From JBFLVQ01 sp040758525 (GTDB lineage Bacteria > Acidobacteriota > Blastocatellia > Chloracidobacteriales > JADJPF01), in NCBI GenBank assembly GCA_040758525.1, contig JBFLVQ010000223.1, forward strand, positions 1 through 12,853: a stretch of 12,853 nucleotides of DNA, given 5' to 3'. Position 1 is the stretch's first letter. Every line of letters begins with the position of its first letter. Positions 1 through 6,391 of the stretch are shown here, piece after piece. The notes beneath the pieces were generated by a model. That model did not search any database and had not been told where the DNA came from. It saw nothing but the letters and a program-made list of their open reading frames with translations. A program made the position numbers and the translations under genes.

Positions 1-151
1 AGAAAGTATCTGTTTATGAGAAGGCTTTGTCAAGCGTCTAGTAAGCTTTTGGTATTTCATATGCCGTAGTTTCGTCTAATTTATGCATATATGCTGTCGT
101 AAAATCCCTTTATGTTTTGGTAATACCCTAAAGAAGCATTCTTATCATCGC

Positions 152-344
152 CTAAATTTTCCTACCTGTGTGTATGAGATCTTGAGCCGCAAAGCTGACT
201 GAATAGTGGTTGAGTAACTCAAATAGCAGCAGTCCAAAGTTGTTCTGGAACTTGCTCACAGCCTAAGTGCCGTTTGCGCCAAGCTTGAAATTCTGCTTTA
301 ACTTGATTCAGGTCAGCTAGTGATGATGTAATAGTAGTCATCAT
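152..344 (-). pseudogene. Frameshifted relic of a small transposase-associated (IS66-type accessory-like) gene
   Basis: Reading the minus strand from ATG at 344 gives about 41 residues that include FQAWRKRHLG and VPEQLWTAAI, then a TGA at 221-219. Shifting the frame by one base at that point continues as ELLNHYSVSFAAQDLIHTGRKI up to a TAG at 154-152. The joined product resembles the small DNA-binding accessory proteins carried by IS66-like and related elements, whose pattern is roughly FxxWRxxxxxxxxIPxxLWxxAxxLLxxYSxxxVAxxLxL. I recognise this from memory, so the element family is tentative. The fragment lacks the last, lysine-rich part of such proteins, and no transposase gene follows it. 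It is therefore a dead remnant and not a functional gene. One extra T in the run at 221-223 is the simplest explanation of the frameshift. Confidence 0.5.
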
Positions 345-375
345 ATGCCTCTGCAGCTAAAAATTCAGAGGCAAG

Positions 376-381
376 TATAAT
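376..381 (+). promoter_or_regulatory. Candidate -10 box upstream of the FAH-family gene
   Basis: A perfect TATAAT lies about 100 bases before the ATG at 481. No good -35 hexamer is found 16-18 bases upstream, so this is only a candidate. Between it and the gene is a short hairpin, TACCGT (437-442) pairing with ACGGTA (452-457) across a 9-base loop. Confidence 0.25.
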
Positions 382-480
382 AATTGTGAAAATTAGTTGC
401 CTGCACAACTACTGAAGAGCAACAACCAATACTTCTTACCGTATAGATGAAACGGTAGTGTTGCAGAGCCATTTTTAGTT

Positions 481-1347
481 ATGCGATTACTAACTTTTAA
501 GTATAAAAATATCATTTCTTATGGTGTCATCACTGGAGATGGCGTCATTGATCTGGGCAAGCATTTCGGCGCGCGCTTTGCCAGTCTACGTAGTGCCCTC
601 ACTACTGATGCACGCGAAGAGTTAAAAAGATTTATTGAAGGACGTGATATTGATCTCAAACTAAATGAGGTCGAATTCTTGCCGGTGATACCGGATCCAG
701 AAAAGATCCTTTGTATTGGGATTAATTATGAGAAGCATCGTCTCGAAACTGGCCGCGATAAGACCGAGTATCCCGTGATCTTTACTCGTTTCATTAATAC
801 GCAAGTTGGCCAGGGCCAGCCGCTCTTACGACCGAAAGTATCAGAGAAGTTCGATTATGAAGGCGAGCTGGCTGTTATCATTGGTGATCGTGGCCGCTAT
901 ATTCAAGCTCAAGATGCGCTCAAACATGTTGCTGGTTATGCTTGCTACAATGATGCTACTGTGCGTGATTGGCAGCGGCATAGCTCACAATTTACTCCTG
1001 GAAAGAATTTTCCCTGTAGCGGCGGTTTCGGTCCCTGGCTGGTGACTACTGATGAGATCGCAGATCCAAATTCACTCACCTTGGTCACAAGATTAAATGG
1101 CGCTGAGATGCAGCGTACCAGTACTGCCGATATGATCTATCCGGTTACTCAATTGATCGCTTATATCTCTACTTTTACAGAACTGAAGAGTGGTGATGTG
1201 ATCGCCACCGGCACACCTGATGGTGTCGGTTATCGGCGCACTCCACCAGTTTATTTGAGAGCTGGTGATCGAATCGAAGTAGAGATCTCTCAAATTGGCA
1301 CGCTCGCCAATCCCATAGTTGATGAAACCTCGCAGGACACTGAGTAA
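481..1347 (+). CDS. Fumarylacetoacetate hydrolase (FAH) family protein
   Basis: The product is a cytosolic metal-dependent enzyme of the FAH superfamily, which hydrolyses or decarboxylates 2-keto acids (fumarylpyruvate/acylpyruvate hydrolases, hydroxyhepta-dienedioate isomerases and relatives). The 288 residues match the usual length of about 280. An N-terminal domain (about 1-65) precedes the catalytic fold, which opens with KILCIGINYEKH near residue 75. The three expected Mg/Mn ligands are visible: E127 and E129 in FDYEGELAVIIG and D158 in YACYNDATVRDWQ. K175 in the TPGKNFP segment and the family signature TGTPDGVG (243-250) are also present. The protein looks intact and active. The exact substrate cannot be read from sequence, and the gene stands alone without pathway partners. 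No clear Shine-Dalgarno sequence precedes the ATG; the upstream bases are T-rich. No in-frame start upstream is better supported. Confidence 0.93.
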   Translation: MRLLTFKYKNIISYGVITGDGVIDLGKHFGARFASLRSALTTDAREELKRFIEGRDIDLKLNEVEFLPVIPDPEKILCIGINYEKHRLETGRDKTEYPVIFTRFINTQVGQGQPLLRPKVSEKFDYEGELAVIIGDRGRYIQAQDALKHVAGYACYNDATVRDWQRHSSQFTPGKNFPCSGGFGPWLVTTDEIADPNSLTLVTRLNGAEMQRTSTADMIYPVTQLIAYISTFTELKSGDVIATGTPDGVGYRRTPPVYLRAGDRIEVEISQIGTLANPIVDETSQDTE

Positions 1348-1381
1348 GGATTTAATAATTATTTTTTATGCCTGCGAGGTT
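1326..1381. terminator. Long-loop inverted repeat at the 3' end of the FAH gene
   Basis: An 11-bp perfect inverted repeat, AACCTCGCAGG (1326-1336) and CCTGCGAGGTT (1371-1381), straddles the stop codon of the FAH gene and is followed by a loosely T-rich stretch (to about 1402). The 34-base loop is long for a Rho-independent terminator. Its place between two convergent genes (FAH and the 1201-residue protein) favours a terminator, possibly acting both ways. Confidence 0.4.
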
Positions 1382-1429
1382 ATTACTATTTTCTTCACCT
1401 TTCTTCTCTACATCAAGGCTGCCCCTGTT

Positions 1430-4400
1430 CTAAAGTGAAAAAAGAAGGCTGGTTGTGCTTGGCGCCAATGAAGGTAGCGCACCTGCGTAGTCCAGATGAA
1501 TGACATACATACCCGATGGCAGCGCGATGGGCGGAAAACCAATGATGCCTGTGCCATCAGTTATCACTGGCCCCTGGAATAAAACGGAGCCATCGCTCCC
1601 CAAGCAGGTTAATCTAACAACAGTGCTGGTGATAGGGCTTCCATTTGCTCTCATCAATCGTGCAACTTGTCGTGCAGCAAGTCCGTCGCGTGAAAAGAAG
1701 GTTGCCCGTGGCGCGAACTCGTATCCGTAGATTCGGTAAATGCTCCGACCTTCCAATGCAGCATAAATGGACTCGTGATCAATCGCTACAGAAGGAATGG
1801 CTGGATATGGTCTAGGCAGATAAGGTGTCAGGTCCTGCCAATAGCCGCAAGTTTCATCAAGATAAAAGACTCCAGTGTACGCAGCCGCTACTACAAGCTT
1901 GTGTGGATCGTCGCGAGAGAAAGAGACCTGAGATAGCGTAGCCATCTGCGCTGCCTGGCTGTAATGAACGACATTGGCACCGTTTCCCCCACGATAATAT
2001 CCGGTCAATGGATATTTGCCAGAACTGGTAATCAAAGCCGTGAGAATGGAATCATCTTGATAGCTCAGGCCACCATCATGTGATACCTTGATCCCTTGAA
2101 CTGTCGATACAAGCAGATGGTTAGGATCGTAAGGATTAACGAAAGCTGGGCCAAAAAGCGCAGAACCGCTAAGCAAGGCCACTTTGGGTGTGATCTCTTT
2201 CCAGGGTTGTAACACTCCATCTCTTCGAAACAGCTTACGCTCCGAAGCAGTATCGTTCTCAGTATATACATAGAAAACTGGCTGTGCATGGCCACCTGAG
2301 CTCCAGACGCGTTGCGCGCCATCTGGCAGCCTGTTATCTTCGATGACCCAATCTGGCGTACTAAGTTTTGAATCAATGGCATTCGGATTAGCGGCGAAGG
2401 TGCGATTGCGTATCAAGACCGTTTTGCCTGCCGGGTCTGGCATCGAAAGTGGCAATTTGGCAAGCATCACGATATCAAGCAGCGGCGTTGAGGGTTCGTA
2501 TTTTCTTGTCTGAATGAAATTGAAAAACTCTTGCCCTCGAAACAATGCGCTAGGTGATATCTTGAATGCAAGTGGCATCTGAGCGTATTTCATTGCTGCT
2601 GGTGGAACAGTGTCGCCGAAACCAGTAAGATGCACTAGATCGGTGTTTCTCATAATAAGGGCGATAGGTGAGCTACCATTATCTGCAGCGGTCAAATTAG
2701 AGTCGCCTTGTTGTCCCCAGGTTCGCCACGCTGCAATCGGGTACAAGATGGGCGATGAATTCCTCAACCATTCATCGTTATCTGCGGTCGAATAGAGAAT
2801 TTTGGAACGTCTAGTCATGCCTTCAGTGATAAGTGAAATGGTATGGACATGGTGTGTATGTAACCCTTCATTCTGATGTTCATACGGCGGCGATTCACCA
2901 CGTCTGCTAGCTAACACTGAGCCAAAGGTCGTTTTGTAGACACCTCCATCCGTGCCTAACCAAACCGTATAGGGATCACTAGTACTCAGATGTGCATCCC
3001 AAATATCAACGTGAATATTCGAAACCGGATTGAATTCATGCTTGTCTCCCGGTCCAAGAGGCCATGGTGTCTCGGCAATTCTCTTCCAGACTATTGCAGA
3101 ATCCAACACTTTTATGAACACACCCTGACCTGTGCCTGCCAGTAGCACCCACCGGTAAGGCGGTCGATTCAAGAAGAACGATTTAACAAACCGCCTACCT
3201 CCCAATCCTGTCCCATCCCCATCTTTAACATCTTCTAACGACCAAGTCTTTGAATTCGCTTCGTAATTAATAACGCCTGAAGATGTTGGTCCGGTAACGA
3301 TTGTGAAAGCACTGGTATCGAAGGCGGCAAGGGAATAGTTATCTCCGCGTGATCCACGTCTGATTGACACGCCGCCTATGATGGATGGAATCATAATCTG
3401 TTCCCAAGTTACTCCAGCATCGCGGGACAGAAAAAAGTCATTCTGCGTCCGACCCCATACCCAGGTTTGTCCGGCAACATTGACTGTTGTGACTGCAGTG
3501 AAAGCACCCTTTCCCTTAGTTCCAGTCAAAATTTGAAAAATTCCCCCTCCTGAAGCCTTCTTGACTATCCCACATTCGGTAGCAGCGTAGATGTTAGAGT
3601 CAGAATCAAAGATAATTGATGGGATTGCTTGCGAACCGCAACCGCTAATTGAAATTGGATTCAATTCGTATGACCAAGAATTGCCACTATCAAACGACTC
3701 CCAAATTCCTGCACGATTCAAGCTCGTTGTAATGCTGTCTCCGTTGCGCTCACCTACGACAAGGTGAGCCGAGTTTTTTGGATCCATTGCAATACTGTAT
3801 GCGAGCGGCGGCGATTGGGGAAGCTGTTGCCATCTACTGCCTTCAATGGATCTCCACACACCCGCATTAAGACTGACCGCATAAAGCACACTCTCATTAC
3901 CTGCGAAGACTGAAGTTAAGCCTGCCGTTGAGGCTCGAAATGGTTGAGGTTTGCGATTAGCAAGGTCCGGGCTTAGATCCTCTCCAAACGGAGTTTCAGG
4001 AGTATAAGTCCGTAACAGCGCTAATCCCTTTCCCTTTTTTGGATCATAAAACAACTCTCGGACCTCTCCCGCATCCGTGCTTATAATGACATGCCTCCAA
4101 CCATCCACTTCTGTTGTTGCATAACTTGATAGGCTCTTCAGACCAGGAATTGTGATCAGAGGAGTAGCTCCTTTCCCCTTGACAGGATGATAGAACACCT
4201 CATGAATAACGCCGCTACGTGTTGCGATGATCGCATGGCGAAATAGGTCATCATCAGTGTAGAAACCACCTATATCGGTAATATCAGGATAATTTGCGAT
4301 TATGCTTTTCCCGACTCTTGTTGGATCCTTGTAGAAGAGTTCATAGACATCTCCACTGCGTGTCGAGACAAGTACGATGTTGAAGCCATCATCCTTGGCA

Positions 4401-5035
4401 AAGAAACCAGCAATGTGGGTCGCACCCGCAATATTAGTTAGAATTCTTTCAAGAAATACAGGTCCAGGGTCCCCAGCCCCAGTTGAGCGCCACTCCATCT
4501 CAACGATGTTTCCATTCGCAGTCACAACTAACGCTCGTTGAATTCCGCTGTCGTTTGAATATAAGGCAGCGACGTCAACGACATCAGTAAATCGGTTAAG
4601 CAGTCTACTCTCAATGCGAGACGATGGAACGAACCATAGATGGTGGACCTCTCCATTTTGCCTGGCAATGATGATGTTCTGGCGACGTAGGTCGGCTGGG
4701 GCGTATTCAGTTGCAATTGCCAGAGTGTCAGGAAATCGTGCCAGGTGAGACTGGAAAATACCCTTAGTCGGATTGAAGAATATTTCATAGAGGCTACCAT
4801 CCTTCGAAACGATGGCATGCTGAAAGCGGTCTTCAACTGTGAAATACCCGCCCACATCTATGACTCCGCGAGATACAGCTCGGTTGCAACGTTGGTCCTG
4901 TGCCTGGCTGACGATTGGCCCAGAAAGGATGGTTGCAATGATTAATACCATTCTAAAACAGTTGTTCATCCAAACGGATAGGTTAGCTATTCCTCCAAAT
5001 ATTGTCTGAAGTATCGTTTTCCCTTTCTCTATCAT
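1430..5035 (-). CDS. Large secreted protein: six-fold repeat propeller, Asp-box/sortilin-like propeller and C-terminal beta-sandwich
   Basis: The 1201-residue product carries an export signal: a hydrophobic run (about 29-42) ends in GPIVSQAQ near residue 46. Residues 57-345 contain six tandem repeats of about 48 residues with the shape DIGGFYTxDDxFRHAIIxTxxGxxxEVFYxPxKG, predicted to form a small six-bladed propeller like those of some lectins. From about 380 to 1105, beta-strand repeats carry Asp-box motifs: SFDSGNSW (447-454), SRDAGVTW (537-544) and SHDGGLSY (985-992), plus GTDGGVYKT near 694. This is the pattern of BNR/VPS10-sortilin type propellers. Residues about 1120-1200 (RLTCLGSDGS, then DYAG) look like an Ig/CNA-B type sandwich. 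The protein is probably extracellular and binds a surface or glycan; no catalytic residues can be identified. The start at 5035 is supported by GGGGA about 8 bases upstream. An internal Met at residue 23 would give a more typical signal peptide. The gene stands alone. Confidence 0.85.
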   Translation of the reverse strand: MIEKGKTILQTIFGGIANLSVWMNNCFRMVLIIATILSGPIVSQAQDQRCNRAVSRGVIDVGGYFTVEDRFQHAIVSKDGSLYEIFFNPTKGIFQSHLARFPDTLAIATEYAPADLRRQNIIIARQNGEVHHLWFVPSSRIESRLLNRFTDVVDVAALYSNDSGIQRALVVTANGNIVEMEWRSTGAGDPGPVFLERILTNIAGATHIAGFFAKDDGFNIVLVSTRSGDVYELFYKDPTRVGKSIIANYPDITDIGGFYTDDDLFRHAIIATRSGVIHEVFYHPVKGKGATPLITIPGLKSLSSYATTEVDGWRHVIISTDAGEVRELFYDPKKGKGLALLRTYTPETPFGEDLSPDLANRKPQPFRASTAGLTSVFAGNESVLYAVSLNAGVWRSIEGSRWQQLPQSPPLAYSIAMDPKNSAHLVVGERNGDSITTSLNRAGIWESFDSGNSWSYELNPISISGCGSQAIPSIIFDSDSNIYAATECGIVKKASGGGIFQILTGTKGKGAFTAVTTVNVAGQTWVWGRTQNDFFLSRDAGVTWEQIMIPSIIGGVSIRRGSRGDNYSLAAFDTSAFTIVTGPTSSGVINYEANSKTWSLEDVKDGDGTGLGGRRFVKSFFLNRPPYRWVLLAGTGQGVFIKVLDSAIVWKRIAETPWPLGPGDKHEFNPVSNIHVDIWDAHLSTSDPYTVWLGTDGGVYKTTFGSVLASRRGESPPYEHQNEGLHTHHVHTISLITEGMTRRSKILYSTADNDEWLRNSSPILYPIAAWRTWGQQGDSNLTAADNGSSPIALIMRNTDLVHLTGFGDTVPPAAMKYAQMPLAFKISPSALFRGQEFFNFIQTRKYEPSTPLLDIVMLAKLPLSMPDPAGKTVLIRNRTFAANPNAIDSKLSTPDWVIEDNRLPDGAQRVWSSGGHAQPVFYVYTENDTASERKLFRRDGVLQPWKEITPKVALLSGSALFGPAFVNPYDPNHLLVSTVQGIKVSHDGGLSYQDDSILTALITSSGKYPLTGYYRGGNGANVVHYSQAAQMATLSQVSFSRDDPHKLVVAAAYTGVFYLDETCGYWQDLTPYLPRPYPAIPSVAIDHESIYAALEGRSIYRIYGYEFAPRATFFSRDGLAARQVARLMRANGSPITSTVVRLTCLGSDGSVLFQGPVITDGTGIIGFPPIALPSGMYVIHLDYAGALPSLAPSTTSLLFSL

Positions 5036-5573
5036 ATGAATTTCCCCTACTTTTTCAGTTCTGATATTGCAGTGAAAAAACTCTCAAGCCAGTTCAGCAC
5101 CGTTTAAGCTGAGCGAACCAGGCTGGCCGCAAGTTTTCGATTCGTTGGTTCATCACTAGACCACACCTGCTTACGAAATCACCATCTTTAATCACAAGCT
5201 TGATACAATTGCTGACACTTGTAATTGCTGGTATTAATGGCTCGGAAAATGGCTGAAAGCTTCATGACCAGATCTCTCCGCCGCCCGACAGCTTTAGACT
5301 GCTAGGAAAAAAGCGCCTCCAGACAGATATCCACCAAGCCGATAGCCGGTCTATTGGCCTGCCTGATACTGCTGGCAAGCCCTATCTTTTAGCTGCTTGC
5401 TGCTTAAGTTTTTGAAGATGGGATAAGCGATTTTTTCACAGGTAGCCACCAAGCGTCTAAACGAGAACTACATTGGCAAATAGGGAGCAAGACCGTCTTC
5501 GATAACCTTCACCATATACAGGCAATGCTCCCTATATTAAACCCATTGCCATCCGACACCGCTAGTCTATCTA
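5036..5573. other. 538-base spacer without a supported gene
   Basis: No complete gene is visible. On the plus strand a frame from ATG 5264 to TAG 5609 is interrupted by stops at 5303, 5390 and 5405. It contains a hydrophobic, signal-peptide-like stretch (GLLACLILLASPIF) and then 67 open codons. The number of stops is not below chance, so this could be noise or a decayed secreted protein. The spacer also holds the ribosome binding site of the 1201-residue gene at its left end and an inverted repeat at 5480-5535. Confidence 0.5.
5480..5535. repeat. 10-bp inverted repeat downstream of the 112-residue gene
   Basis: ATAGGGAGCA (5480-5489) is the exact reverse complement of TGCTCCCTAT (5526-5535), with a 36-base loop. 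A competing stem GGCAATG (5521-5527) with CATTGCC (5544-5550) shares bases with the right arm, so the two structures exclude each other. The position, about 40-95 bases past the stop of the minus-strand gene, would suit a terminator. There is no T-run on either side, so the function is open. Confidence 0.35.
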
Positions 5574-5912
5574 TTAACTTTCTCCTTCCCCAACAGGTTC
5601 CTGGGATGTAGTTAAGTAAGACGCTAGGTTCGTATCATTGAAGAAGAATTTGATTGGGTTTTCATTCCGCAACAGATCCACGATATTGGCAAATTGCGCA
5701 TATCGGTATCTGACATAGAAAATTGGATAGCCGGTAGGTCCATGAATACTCTTACTATTGGGTGGCAATAGGGAGCCTTCTGGATAAAAATTTAAGAAGG
5801 CAAAGGCGTTTCCAATACCAAGGCTGATAGAGGCATCAACGCCAGCATTGCCATCTGGCCCGCCGTAAGCAAAGACCAGATAATTTGACACATCAACAAA
5901 TGTTATAGCCAT
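5574..5912 (-). CDS. Uncharacterised 112-residue protein with C-terminal EPVGEGES tail
   Basis: The start is well supported: AAGGAGG (5927-5921) sits 8 bases before the ATG at 5912, the best Shine-Dalgarno sequence in the window. The 112 residues have no signal peptide and no membrane segment. The composition suggests a beta-rich, aromatic protein (FAFLNFYPEG, IFYVRYRYAQF) followed by NIVDLLRNENPIKFFF and an acidic tail, TSQEPVGEGES. From memory, small uncharacterised bacterial proteins share the elements 'VVDLLRNEKP' and a terminal 'EPVGEGE', so this is probably a conserved family, but I cannot name it or give it a function. The gene is monocistronic as far as can be seen. A small hairpin lies just upstream of its Shine-Dalgarno sequence. 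Confidence 0.8.
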   Translation of the reverse strand: MAITFVDVSNYLVFAYGGPDGNAGVDASISLGIGNAFAFLNFYPEGSLLPPNSKSIHGPTGYPIFYVRYRYAQFANIVDLLRNENPIKFFFNDTNLASYLTTSQEPVGEGES

Positions 5913-5932
5913 ATCTTTGACCTCCTTATGTT

Positions 5933-5955
5933 GGTAGTACTATTTTTAGACTACC
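5933..5955. promoter_or_regulatory. Small hairpin just upstream of the 112-residue gene's ribosome binding site
   Basis: GGTAGT (5933-5938) pairs with ACTACC (5950-5955) across an 11-base AT-rich loop. It lies 6 bases upstream of the AAGGAGG site of the minus-strand gene. It could be a leader hairpin or an operator half-site pair; nothing else supports either reading. Confidence 0.25.
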
Positions 5956-6128
5956 TCTTACACTTATTAGAGCGAAAAAACTGGTTGATTCGCGACATCC
6001 ATTGAGGGGACAAATTAACTAGATATCAGAAAATATTTGGACTTATTAACAGTCAGTTGTAATCAGGGTGATAAAACCATTTAAGCTTGTGATCAGCCTG
6101 TGAAGATAACATCCTTATTAGTCCATGA

Positions 6129-6275
6129 TCTTTAAGAATAATTTTTCTCACTGCCACTTTGGTTGAGGCAGCAATTGTAGCCTCACATGCTAAGGGTACA
6201 TATTTAAGAGATAAGTTCTATTGTCTTAAAGCACGGCGTGGTTATAAATGAGTTGTTGTCGCCATAACACATTAA
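6129..6275 (+). pseudogene. Relic of an IS110-family transposase (central part of the C-terminal half)
   Basis: The plus-strand frame reads FLTATLVEAAIVASHAKG, then TYLRDKFYCLKARRGYK, a TGA at 6249-6251, VVVAITH and a TAA at 6273-6275. IS110-family transposases (Transposase_20 region) typically have the pattern LVEAAWxAxxxKxTYLRxxFYRLKARRGYKRAxVAIAHK at this place. Aligned to it, the TGA stands where Arg is expected (CGA to TGA) and the TAA where Lys is expected (AAA to TAA). Each is one base change, so the fragment is a decayed copy. Nothing upstream of 6129 or clearly downstream of 6275 continues it, so most of the element is gone. It sits directly in front of the permease gene and may supply part of its upstream region. 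Confidence 0.7.
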
Positions 6276-6322
6276 CTCTCCACAGGATGGGCAAAAGGGA
6301 GAGAGTTTTGGGCAAGTTTTTC

Positions 6323-6331
6323 TGATATAAT
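6323..6331 (+). promoter_or_regulatory. Extended -10 promoter candidate for the permease gene
   Basis: TGATATAAT (6323-6331) matches an extended -10 element (TGnTATAAT) 60 bases before the ATG at 6392. Such promoters tolerate a weak -35, and none is visible here. Just upstream a 7-bp stem, AACTCTC (6274-6280) with GAGAGTT (6301-6307), brackets the end of the transposase relic. Confidence 0.35.
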
Positions 6332-6391
6332 TTTTTCTGTAGTTGTTCATATCTAACTCTTTCTTGACTAAAGTATCAGACAATTATAATT

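Noticed and set aside
806..1045. Alternative plus-strand frame within the FAH gene
   Set aside because: It lies fully inside the conserved catalytic part of the FAH frame; the hydrophobic look comes from frame shift of that sequence.
5108..5152. tRNA-like or palindromic look around GAACCAGG...TTGGTTC
   Set aside because: Only a 6-bp pairing with a long loop; no cloverleaf, no anticodon arm and no CCA-type acceptor stem could be built.
6364..6390. TTGACT and TATAAT directly before the permease ATG as a promoter
   Set aside because: The spacer is only 15 bases and transcription would start after the ATG at 6392, which would lose the first conserved residues.
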